Shown here one piece after another: positions 6,865-14,662 of a stretch of DNA of 64,000 bases. The stretch spans positions 283,801 to 347,800 of the forward strand of contig NZ_BPPB01000004.1 of assembly GCF_019972835.1 (NCBI RefSeq), read 5' to 3'. Every line of letters begins with the position of its first letter. The stretch's first letter is position 1. Source of the DNA: Lactobacillus laiwuensis (lineage in GTDB: Bacteria; Bacillota; Bacilli; Lactobacillales; Lactobacillaceae). The notes under the pieces are model-generated. The model made no database searches, was not told where the DNA came from, and saw nothing but the letters and a program-made list of their open reading frames with translations. The position numbers were made by a program, and so were the translations under genes.

Positions 6865-9837
6865 TTACTTATAAAAGCCTTTAATCTTTAAACCATAAGC
6901 TTTACCAGCTGTCATGTCATATTGAATAGCCTCATAATCGGCTAAAACTTGCTGCTGCTTCTTAGTCAAGTATTTCGGTTCTATTACTTGTCCTTGCCTT
7001 CCAATTAATTCAAAGCCTTTATCACCTTTGAAGTTAATTGTTATTGCCGGTAACTTCTTATGAACTTCAGTTAACAGAGCCTGGTAAGGAGTAACTTTCG
7101 AATCTGTCTGTTCCAGCATCATTGCAATAAAGTCACTTGAACTGACGAAATTATTAGCCTTGCGTGGCAGTCTCTTTTTAGCGCCATGTTGCCGTGCATA
7201 CTTATTCGAATAGATAAAGTAGCGCGTCGAGTGCATCTGTACTGGATATTTGGCAGTATAACTCTGAGAAAGAATGCTTGGGTAGTGATCACCATAAAAG
7301 ACCAAAGTAATTGGCTTTTTAATCTTATCTATCTGTTCAATGAATTGTTTCACAGCTTTATCAGTATATTGCGTTCCCTTGACATAAGTGGCCATTTGAT
7401 CGCGAACCGCTGGAGACTTAAATAATTCTCCCGAAATCTTGCCCATGTATTCATTATTTGGATACCAATTATTATATGGCATGTGATTTTGGATTGAAAT
7501 CAGGTTAATAAATTGTCCACCGTTACGCGAGTTGATTTCTTTTAGACCATTAGCATAGGTAGTAAAGTCAGAGTTATAACCACTCTTGCCCAATTTCTTT
7601 TGATCAATAATCTTATATTTCGAACCCACAAAGATAAATTTGTCAAATTTGAATCTATGATAGTCTTCCTGTCTGGAGTAATACGTTCCAATAAACGGGT
7701 GGACCGCAGATTTATAATCAAAATTCATTCCTATTGTTGGATAGAAATCATAATTAGGTACCACTTGAACATAAGGAGTCAATGTAGACTTAAACATTCC
7801 CATGTTTAATCCGGTTAAAGTCTCCCATTCCATATTGGCAGTACCACCACCATAACCAGCACTTAGCATGTTGCCGTAAGTAGAACGCGACTTCATTGAT
7901 TGAATAAATTTAACTGGGTTTGGAACATCACGGTCAAGCCTAAATGTAGGGAAAGTACTTGGATCAACAAAACTTTCACTCAAATTAAAGACAATAGTTT
8001 GATCTTTAAGAGTATTCTTCCGCTTCTTATTTATTTTAGCAGCAACTTTTTCATATTTATTGTTTAACTGCTTGATACTTGTTTCTGAATATCCCTCAGG
8101 CTGATCCATAATTTGCAGATCAATATAATTCAAGAAATTAAGTACAGGACCGTTAACTTGGATATCTCGTTCTGGATTACGGAACCTTTGTTTATTATCG
8201 AAACCGCGATTGATATGATAGATCACTCCACCATCATGATTAAAACGCAATGGTGTGACAAATAATAATAAGCTTAAAAGTGCCCAAATACCACGTCTCT
8301 TCCATGATCCCCGCTTTTTAACAGGGAATTTTAACTCTAAGAAAATATCAAGGGCAATAACTACAATCAGTGCAACTAAAATTACAATAACAGTAGTCTT
8401 ACCGATCATTGGAATTAAGGTTTTCCAATTGACAATTTCACTGATTTCAGTTGGATAAATTGGTTCACCACGAAGTAAGAGCTTAATCTTATTGGCTACA
8501 GCCCAACCGATCGCGATTATACTGACTAAAATGTTCGAAGTCCAATAGCGTGTAGTTACAAAGTAAAAGACAGAAAATAACGCATCCAAAAAGATGGTAG
8601 TCAAAATCATGGCAAAGAATTTAGTGCCCAGAAGATAAACTATCGCATTAATTGTAGAAGCAGTACTAATTTGAATTCGTAAATTATCAGATTCAATTAG
8701 GAAAGAACCAAAACTTAGAATATAAAACCAGACCCAAGTAAGCAGATTAACCCTGTTAGTAATTACAAACTTAGTAAAGACTGCCCATACTTTTTCGCAT
8801 ACCTTAGCTAAATTAGGTTCGTTATCTAAATAATTAATTATTTTCGCAAACGGATTGATTTGGAATAAATAGCGATCGAGCAACTGATACCAAACAATCA
8901 CAATTAGCAACATAACAACAAGCATTATCAACTTGTTAATCATTGAGGAGCCAGTAAAATGGAATGCTCTCATAAATCTTGGTGAAATGGGCGCATCCAT
9001 AATCATAATTACTGGAATAAAGAAACGCATCTGTTCTTTATTAAAAGTCATAATAACTTTTTTGAATAATAAGAAAACAGCTACTACCAGTAAAAACATG
9101 AACGGAGATGAAGGATTGTTTAAGAACTCCCTGTTCCAGTCACCACCCCCGTTGCCGGAAATAATTTGTGACCAGTAAACAGCATCGAACCCCGAAACAC
9201 CGATTATCACAATGAAGAAAGAAAGAAAACCGCTAATTAAAGATAGGGTTAGCAATTTTTTGCCAATGTGGACATTAGCTAAAAACATGCCCCAGGCAAA
9301 AAATAAAACCAAGTAAAGGCCATATAGCGAATATTGAAATGACAGGTTGCCGGCACTTAAAGCAAAACCCAGTAGAGTTAATAAACTCAACACCAGGAGA
9401 TTTTGCTTAACTGTCAATTTATGCAAAAAGTCATACAAATGTGGCTGAATCAACAAACAGAAAATCAAACCAGAAAACAAAACAGATGTACTGGTAATGA
9501 TCGGAAACAGCATGCCCCATACACGCCACATGTTAAAGCGGGCAGGAACTATAAAGAAAAATAAAATGTAATAGACAATTAAAGTCACGCTGGCTAACAA
9601 CCAGTATTTAAAACTTTCGCTAACACTTTGTTTTTTCTTACTATAAACAGCACCAAATATCATGGGAATAAGCATTAAAGTCGCATTATGCAACATATTT
9701 GGCATAAAACGGACAAATGAAAAGTGTGCTCTGGCAGCAATTCCCTTCAAGTTGAACATTTGGACCAGCATGAACAGAGTTGCTACCAGTAGACAAATTA
9801 TCTGGATGGCTTTTAAAGATTTTTTATTTTTATTCAT
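6865..9837 (-). CDS. Very large membrane protein: acyltransferase-3-like N-terminus fused to an LTA-synthase/sulfatase-type domain
   Basis: About 990 residues, against 600-700 for a usual LTA synthase. The C-terminal third (from about residue 615) is the extracellular LtaS-type domain: metal-binding Glu in FNLSESF, nucleophile Thr in GGGTANMEWE, and GDHYPS ligands near residue 850. The first about 330 residues hold roughly ten membrane segments. Their pattern (NxxSPFMFLLVVAVFLLFKK) resembles acyltransferase-3 proteins, but I see no catalytic His, so this part is inference. A second membrane bundle follows. It is third in an operon with an LCP protein and PlsY, pointing to synthesis of a glycerol-phosphate or glycolipid envelope polymer. 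I chose ATG 9837; GTG 9858 is in frame but lacks a ribosome site. Confidence 0.82.
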   Translation of the reverse strand: MNKNKKSLKAIQIICLLVATLFMLVQMFNLKGIAARAHFSFVRFMPNMLHNATLMLIPMIFGAVYSKKKQSVSESFKYWLLASVTLIVYYILFFFIVPARFNMWRVWGMLFPIITSTSVLFSGLIFCLLIQPHLYDFLHKLTVKQNLLVLSLLTLLGFALSAGNLSFQYSLYGLYLVLFFAWGMFLANVHIGKKLLTLSLISGFLSFFIVIIGVSGFDAVYWSQIISGNGGGDWNREFLNNPSSPFMFLLVVAVFLLFKKVIMTFNKEQMRFFIPVIMIMDAPISPRFMRAFHFTGSSMINKLIMLVVMLLIVIVWYQLLDRYLFQINPFAKIINYLDNEPNLAKVCEKVWAVFTKFVITNRVNLLTWVWFYILSFGSFLIESDNLRIQISTASTINAIVYLLGTKFFAMILTTIFLDALFSVFYFVTTRYWTSNILVSIIAIGWAVANKIKLLLRGEPIYPTEISEIVNWKTLIPMIGKTTVIVILVALIVVIALDIFLELKFPVKKRGSWKRRGIWALLSLLLFVTPLRFNHDGGVIYHINRGFDNKQRFRNPERDIQVNGPVLNFLNYIDLQIMDQPEGYSETSIKQLNNKYEKVAAKINKKRKNTLKDQTIVFNLSESFVDPSTFPTFRLDRDVPNPVKFIQSMKSRSTYGNMLSAGYGGGTANMEWETLTGLNMGMFKSTLTPYVQVVPNYDFYPTIGMNFDYKSAVHPFIGTYYSRQEDYHRFKFDKFIFVGSKYKIIDQKKLGKSGYNSDFTTYANGLKEINSRNGGQFINLISIQNHMPYNNWYPNNEYMGKISGELFKSPAVRDQMATYVKGTQYTDKAVKQFIEQIDKIKKPITLVFYGDHYPSILSQSYTAKYPVQMHSTRYFIYSNKYARQHGAKKRLPRKANNFVSSSDFIAMMLEQTDSKVTPYQALLTEVHKKLPAITINFKGDKGFELIGRQGQVIEPKYLTKKQQQVLADYEAIQYDMTAGKAYGLKIKGFYK

Positions 9838-9872
9838 ATTTCTAGTTATTTTCCTCACTAAAAATGATGCTA

Positions 9873-10496
9873 TTAATTATCGCGCTTAATACCCAATTTT
9901 TTCTTAATTGAATATAAAACATCAACCTTTTTTCCTTTTCTGGCAAAAAAATCACGAAGATCATATCTAAATTTATAGACCATAACCAACGTCATAATCA
10001 ATAAAACGATTCCAGCTTCCTGAGTTGTCAAAAATTGATATAAACTGAACAATATTATAAAAATTATTGGTGGAACCGTCAAATTTTGTAATATTATTAA
10101 CAGGAAAAAAGCAACTAACAATGTCGCTGCAGCTACTGGTGTATCATATAACGCTGCTACTATCACAGCGACCGTTACGCCTTTGCCACCTTGGAAATGT
10201 TCCCAAAAAGGAAAGCAATGACCCAGCATTAAGCCCAATCCTGCATATAGCAAAGCAATATTGTTTGGGAAAAGGCAATGTACGATTGAAAGACAAATAA
10301 TAGTTTTCAGTATATCACCAATACAAGTTAATATACCCCATTTTTTTCCAAACACGGCTCCGACATTTGCAGTTCCCGGATTACCTGATCCCACCTTTGT
10401 AGGATCTTGATGCAAGGCAAAACGACAAATCAACACAGCAGTGAGCAGACAGCCAAACCCATATCCAATAATAATTGACCACAAACGCATGCTCAA
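9873..10496 (-). CDS. plsY: PlsY-family glycerol-3-phosphate acyltransferase (paralogue)
   Basis: 207 residues with about five to six membrane segments. It shows PlsY motifs GSGNPGTANV near residue 37 and GHCFPFWxxFxGGKGV near residue 92, which bind glycerol 3-phosphate and the acyl-phosphate donor. The product would be lysophosphatidic acid at the inner leaflet. The first codon is TTG at 10494-10496, overlapping the TGA of the LCP gene; an in-frame ATG at 10490 is the alternative, but AAGG fits the TTG better. Sitting between an LCP ligase and an LTA-synthase-like gene, this copy may supply lipid anchors for that pathway rather than be the housekeeping enzyme. Confidence 0.88.
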   Translation of the reverse strand: MSMRLWSIIIGYGFGCLLTAVLICRFALHQDPTKVGSGNPGTANVGAVFGKKWGILTCIGDILKTIICLSIVHCLFPNNIALLYAGLGLMLGHCFPFWEHFQGGKGVTVAVIVAALYDTPVAAATLLVAFFLLIILQNLTVPPIIFIILFSLYQFLTTQEAGIVLLIMTLVMVYKFRYDLRDFFARKGKKVDVLYSIKKKLGIKRDN

Positions 10497-11614
10497 TAGT
10501 CACCTTCTTCCTGGTAACTTTGATCTTGATAATCCTCATATATATGGTATTCTTGACTATCAGGATTTTTAAATTTGAAGCCATCAGCTTTATTACGCTT
10601 ATTCTGATATGTTTCATTATTATTTATAGGCGTCTCAGACAAACCAAGTTCTGTTCGCAGATAATCGGAGACCCGTTGCAATTCTTTAGTAGATTGTACC
10701 TGATAAGAAGAGCCGTCTATTGTAGCATTGTGACCATGAAGATAATCATTTTTTACGTTTTTAGTAGAGTCACGATAATTAAAGGCGATCTGACGCAATG
10801 CATCAAAGGGCAAATTAGTTTTAAGATTTCCCGAAACTGACGATAATACTGAGTCAATGCGCGTTAAAGTATTAATTGAAACGGATTTTTTTATGATAGT
10901 AGTAATCACTTGGCGTTGACGCTTTTGACGACCATAATCGCCTTCTGGATCATCATAACGCATGCGTGAATAGGCCAGAGCCCCACCACCGCTCATATGA
11001 GTAAGCTGATTTTTCTTAAAAATATAACCACCATACTCAAAGCTCATGGTTGGCCTGATATTAATACCACCAACATAACGGATGAGACGCATAATACCCT
11101 TCATATTTACCAAAACATAATACTTAATTGGAACATTAACTAACTTGGACACGCTTGCCATCGACATGGCAGCCCCACCAATGGGATAAGCTGCATTTAT
11201 TTTTTCAACTTGAAATTGGTCAGCGCCGACCATTTGAGCCATAGTGTCTCGTGGAACTGACATTAAGGTGTAGCGCTTCTTTTGGGGATTAACAACAGCA
11301 ATAATAATGGTATCAGTATTGCCTATCTTGTCTTTACGGTCGAGTGCTCCAGTATCGCTGCCCATTAACAACACTGCAAATTTTTTCTTACCGTTAAATT
11401 CACCATTTTTAATCTGCACGCTGTTTTTAGCGTCGTATGCGTTATCTACCGTATCTTTTGTGCGAAAATAAATATATGCTGAATACACGCAGACCGCCAA
11501 AGCCAAAAGCACTATAAAACATGATAACCACGCTAAAATACGCCTTTTTTTATGGTAATCTTTTGCATGTAATTCAACCCGACTTTTATCTGGATGATTA
11601 TCGTTGTGATCCAT
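10493..11614 (-). CDS. LytR-CpsA-Psr (LCP) family cell-wall polymer ligase
   Basis: 373 residues: a cytosolic Lys/His-rich start, one membrane segment at about 28-50, then the extracellular LCP domain. Hallmarks are LLMGSDTG, the polyprenyl-phosphate-binding Arg in SVPRDT, and GGDYGRQKRQRQVI-like basic residues (YGRQKRQRQV). LCP enzymes transfer lipid-linked wall polymers such as teichoic acids or capsule onto peptidoglycan. The C-terminus is a long hydrophilic Tyr/Gln-rich tail. It is the first gene of the LCP-PlsY-LTA-synthase-like operon and overlaps plsY by 3 bases. A paralogue is at 39221-40405. The ribosome site is weak. Confidence 0.93.
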   Translation of the reverse strand: MDHNDNHPDKSRVELHAKDYHKKRRILAWLSCFIVLLALAVCVYSAYIYFRTKDTVDNAYDAKNSVQIKNGEFNGKKKFAVLLMGSDTGALDRKDKIGNTDTIIIAVVNPQKKRYTLMSVPRDTMAQMVGADQFQVEKINAAYPIGGAAMSMASVSKLVNVPIKYYVLVNMKGIMRLIRYVGGINIRPTMSFEYGGYIFKKNQLTHMSGGGALAYSRMRYDDPEGDYGRQKRQRQVITTIIKKSVSINTLTRIDSVLSSVSGNLKTNLPFDALRQIAFNYRDSTKNVKNDYLHGHNATIDGSSYQVQSTKELQRVSDYLRTELGLSETPINNNETYQNKRNKADGFKFKNPDSQEYHIYEDYQDQSYQEEGDY

Positions 11615-11651
11615 AACTTTTACTTACCCAAATTTTAATTACAATGAGTAC

Positions 11652-11657
11652 ATTATA
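11652..11657 (-). promoter_or_regulatory. Extended -10 promoter of the LCP operon
   Basis: Minus strand TGCTATAAT, a perfect TATAAT with the TG extension. There is no good -35 because the preceding bases are the terminator of the upstream gene. Confidence 0.6.
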
Positions 11658-11660
11658 GCA

Positions 11661-11692
11661 AAAAAAACAAGCCATTGCCGGTTTGTCTATTT
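11661..11692 (-). terminator. Terminator of the mutarotase-like gene
   Basis: Minus-strand stem CAAACC/GGCTTG with loop GGCAAT, followed by eight T. It directly abuts the extended -10 of the LCP operon. Confidence 0.75.
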
Positions 11693-11717
11693 TATCTTAT
11701 TAAAATCATTAATTTAT

Positions 11718-12284
11718 TTAATTCAAGGCTAGGGTTAGTCTGAGATCTTCGTCACTATCACTAGCCAGTGCAGCTGCATTATAAGCAGCACTAATCTGAT
11801 CGCTCTCAGCCGTCAACGTAAAATTAGGCGAAGCTATAGTTAAATTAGTTTTATCTTTACTTAATACTACTTCGTTAGCATTAGAATTCACTTTCCAACC
11901 CGAAAAAACTGGTATCACGAATTTCACTGAAAACGGCATATCTTTATGAGAATTATTTTTCAGATAAAACTTAATATTAATTTCATTTCCCTCCAAAGCA
12001 TAAGTTAGAATTGCTTCAAAATGAAACGGGAACTTTTTATAACTCGAATTGTCGTCAATTAAAGCTAAACTAACTCGTGAATCTCCCTTGTCTACAACTG
12101 TCCAGGGCAGGATATCTGCTAGATTGTCCTCTAGTTCAGCTCCTCTAAAAATAACTTCTAATGCTTTTTGCGCGTCAATATCTTTAAAATAATCAATTTG
12201 TCTATTCAGGGCAATCAAGTTAGCTAACCTGGCACCCTTTTCAGAAACAGTCACACGCAAAACAGAACTTTCAATTGTTTGCAT
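11718..12284 (-). CDS. Short aldose-1-epimerase (LacX)-like protein lacking the catalytic His
   Basis: 188 residues, against 290-340 for LacX/GalM enzymes. The segment PFHFEAILTYALEGNEI followed by NNSHKDMPFSV matches the LacX beta-sandwich. The enzyme motif GGHPAF is here KFVIPVF, so the catalytic His is gone, and the C-terminal part with the catalytic Glu is absent or unrecognisable. Aldose epimerases interconvert sugar anomers; this protein is more likely a sugar-binding or non-enzymatic relative. The reading frame is intact and it ends at a good terminator, so it is not an obvious pseudogene. No sugar operon adjoins it. Confidence 0.7.
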   Translation of the reverse strand: MQTIESSVLRVTVSEKGARLANLIALNRQIDYFKDIDAQKALEVIFRGAELEDNLADILPWTVVDKGDSRVSLALIDDNSSYKKFPFHFEAILTYALEGNEINIKFYLKNNSHKDMPFSVKFVIPVFSGWKVNSNANEVVLSKDKTNLTIASPNFTLTAESDQISAAYNAAALASDSDEDLRLTLALN

Positions 12285-12524
12285 AATTTACTCCCAAACT
12301 TTTTCTCTTTCAAAAATAGCACTCAAATACTGTTATTGTCAATTTGATCAAAATACAAAATTATTTGCAATTTCAGTTAAATTATTGAAAAATTATACTT
12401 AAATATCCAAAAAATGATATAACAATACGCTTTTTGGATAGCATTTTAATTTAAAGCTTATTTTAAAGCATTTTTAGCAAAAGAAGCCAAATTTATTAGC
12501 AAAATTTACTTAGATATATTATAA

Positions 12525-12570
12525 TTAACTTGTTCCCGAGAATTATAATAAAGTTTTTGGAACAAGTTAA
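12525..12570 (+). repeat. Perfect 12-base inverted repeat in the intergenic region
   Basis: TTAACTTGTTCC (12525-12536) and GGAACAAGTTAA (12559-12570) are separated by 22 A/T-rich bases. It lies within a 328-base gene-free stretch (12285-12612) just before a terminator hairpin. A TATAAT at 12520-12525 with TAGCAA 17 bases upstream overlaps its left arm on the plus strand. Otherwise the stretch shows no gene. Confidence 0.7.
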
Positions 12571-12572
12571 TA

Positions 12573-12607
12573 AAAAGGGCATCCCAAGAAATTGGGGTGC
12601 TTTTTTT
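12573..12607. terminator. Bidirectional terminator (hicB-like gene and possible plus-strand small RNA)
   Basis: Stem GGGCATCCCAA/TTGGGGTGCTT with GAAA loop. T7 follows on the plus strand and CTTTTTATT on the minus strand. It begins 6 bases after the stop of the HicB-like gene. Confidence 0.85.
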
Positions 12608-12612
12608 ATATA

Positions 12613-12900
12613 TTATATTTCGTAATTAATACGATCACGTGAAGCTTCGGTTAGGTCAGCAGAAACTGGTGCAACAAATGAGCCATCATCTGGTAATTCA
12701 ATATCACTAACCTTGCTGGCCTTGGGCAATACTGCTTTATTATAAAGACGACTGGCAAGGGTGTCAGCAGCCATTTTCATTGACTCGCGCAAACCCTGTC
12801 CTTCAGTTATTCCACCTTTAACATCAGGGAAACTAATTACATAAATATCATTTTCCAGTGGCTTAAAAACAGCTGGATACGTCACAACTTTATGGTTCAT
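12613..12900 (-). CDS. HicB-like antitoxin-family protein without a HicA partner
   Basis: 95 residues from the chosen start. The N-terminal half has the HicB fold signature (YPAVFKPLENDIYVISFPDVKGGITEGQGLxES), followed by MAADTLASRL and the PxASxxSDIELP segment. The C-terminus is short and shows no clear DNA-binding domain. HicB proteins normally neutralise the mRNA-cleaving toxin HicA, but no small double-stranded-RNA-binding-fold HicA frame adjoins it on either side. The frame extends upstream to 12936, but GAGGAGG 6 bases before ATG 12900 fixes the start. It could be a solitary antitoxin or a repurposed HicB-fold protein. Confidence 0.82.
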   Translation of the reverse strand: MNHKVVTYPAVFKPLENDIYVISFPDVKGGITEGQGLRESMKMAADTLASRLYNKAVLPKASKVSDIELPDDGSFVAPVSADLTEASRDRINYEI

Positions 12901-13086
12901 CCTAGACCTCCTCGTTTTGCTCTTTCCTTCTACCATAATATACCCAAATTGCCAAAAAGAAGAAAAAATTATTAAAAAATTATTTTTTAAAATAAAAAAG
13001 AGTTGAATTTTATAATTTTTGCTATAACTACAAAATCTAAAACAACTTTGAGAGTTACATCAGTTTCAACGCTTTTTATTATTTTA

Positions 13087-14520
13087 TTATTTATTATTTT
13101 TAAATAGTCTCCATCCACTCAGTATAACCGTAATCAAACAGATTACCATTGAAATAATAAAAACAACATGCATGCCATAAATAAAAATCTCGGGTTGTTT
13201 AGGCAAGTAAGCGGTAACTCTTGCTCCTTTTGCTTTGCTCATCGCAGCAAACAATACCGTAGTAGCACTTGATATACCAATGACCATTCCTAGATTACGA
13301 GAAAGTGAATTAATACTGCCTGCAATGCCTAAATCTTTTTGTTCGACTGAGCTCATAACTAAAGAATTATTTGGGGAACTGAATATGCCACTGCCTAACC
13401 CCATAATTGCGATACTAATTATGAATAACCACATGGATGAATCCAAATTGCATAACGTATAACCAATCTGACTGATTAGCAATAACACAAGACCAATAAA
13501 AGTAATCAACTTAGGACCGATTTTATCAGATATAGAACCAGCAACCGGGGCAGCAAAAAGTTGAACTACTGGTAGTATCATTAAAATTAAACCGGTTTTC
13601 CCTGGTGACAAGTGACGAGCATTTTCCAAATAAAAGGGAGTGACCACATTAAAGAAAAAGTTAGTTATAAAAATTAATAATGCACAAAGCAGACTAACTG
13701 AAAAATCTGGATTTTTGAATAATTTAAATTGCAATAATGGATTTGTCACATGATTTTCAACATAGATAAACCAGATAAAACTGGCTAGACCTACTAGCAA
13801 CATTAATAAAACCGGTAAAGAACTAAAGCCAAGCTGCTGACCTAAAAAGATACCGCCAAATAATGTAATCATACCTAAAGCAAAGCTGAAAGAGCCGGCT
13901 TTATCTAGAGCAGATTTAGTGAAAGTAATGTCCTTAGGCAAGAATATAGCCCCAATTATTGCAGCTATCAGGCCAACAGGAACATTTAGCCAAAAAATAT
14001 AAGACCATGATAGGTGACTTAAAATTAAGCCGCCAAGTCCGGGGCCTGCAATAGAACCCAAAGCAACAAAAGAGCCAATTGTACCCAATGCCTTTCCTCT
14101 TTCAGTAGCAGGAAAAATTTCAGTAATAATCCCATTATTGGTAGCCATGGTCATAGCTGCACCAAAAGCCTGTACTGCTCTTGCCACTAATAAAAATATT
14201 AAATTAATTCTAATTCCAGATAAAAGCGACCCTGCAATAAAGAATATAGCTCCTAAACGAAAAACCTTGATTTTGCCGTAAATGTCACTTAATTTGCCAA
14301 AAAACAAAATAAAGCTGCAGACTACAATTAAATAAAGTGAAACCACCCATTCTGATTGACTCATCGGGATGTGTAAATCTTTAGTGATCACCGGCAAAGC
14401 AATATTAACAATTGTACCGTCTAAAGTTGACATAAATGTAAATAGACCCACAGCAACTAATATCCACCAGCGATTTTTTTGTACCTTTTGATTAGATTGA
14501 TAGCTTAATGTTTGTGCCAT
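13087..14520 (-). CDS. MFS multidrug efflux transporter, DHA2 (EmrB/QacA) family
   Basis: 477 residues with about 14 membrane segments. The DHA2 motifs are present: LDGTIVNIALP in helix 1, the loop motif GKLSDIYGKIKVF, and the antiporter motif GSIAGPGLGG in helix 5. The family exports drugs or bile/organic anions using the proton gradient. It is expressed as a single gene from a sigma-A promoter at 14571-14598; the early transcript carries a palindrome that may be an operator. GGAGAG precedes ATG 14520. The substrate is unknown. A second, similar transporter is at 59275-60660. Confidence 0.93.
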   Translation of the reverse strand: MAQTLSYQSNQKVQKNRWWILVAVGLFTFMSTLDGTIVNIALPVITKDLHIPMSQSEWVVSLYLIVVCSFILFFGKLSDIYGKIKVFRLGAIFFIAGSLLSGIRINLIFLLVARAVQAFGAAMTMATNNGIITEIFPATERGKALGTIGSFVALGSIAGPGLGGLILSHLSWSYIFWLNVPVGLIAAIIGAIFLPKDITFTKSALDKAGSFSFALGMITLFGGIFLGQQLGFSSLPVLLMLLVGLASFIWFIYVENHVTNPLLQFKLFKNPDFSVSLLCALLIFITNFFFNVVTPFYLENARHLSPGKTGLILMILPVVQLFAAPVAGSISDKIGPKLITFIGLVLLLISQIGYTLCNLDSSMWLFIISIAIMGLGSGIFSSPNNSLVMSSVEQKDLGIAGSINSLSRNLGMVIGISSATTVLFAAMSKAKGARVTAYLPKQPEIFIYGMHVVFIISMVICLITVILSGWRLFKNNK

Positions 14521-14551
14521 TTTAATATACTCTCCGTTTCAAAATTTAGTT

Positions 14552-14598
14552 AGGTACCTTAATAGATTGAATTATACACCTTTTTTTCTATCTGCCAA
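14552..14598 (-). promoter_or_regulatory. Promoter and AGGTACCT palindrome upstream of the MFS gene
   Basis: Minus strand -35 TTGGCA (14593-14598), 16-base spacer, -10 TATAAT (14571-14576). The palindrome AGGTACCT (14552-14559) lies just after the expected start site and is a candidate operator. Confidence 0.7.
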
Positions 14599-14602
14599 AT
14601 AT

Positions 14603-14633
14603 AAAGGCGACCACTTATTACGTAGTCGCCTTT
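14603..14633. terminator. Terminator of the PTS regulator gene
   Basis: Stem AAAGGCGAC/GTCGCCTTT with a 13-base loop, between the convergently spaced MFS promoter and the regulator stop at 14663. Confidence 0.75.
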
Positions 14634-14662
14634 CCTGCTTTGCAGGTGAATATTTAAGTAAT

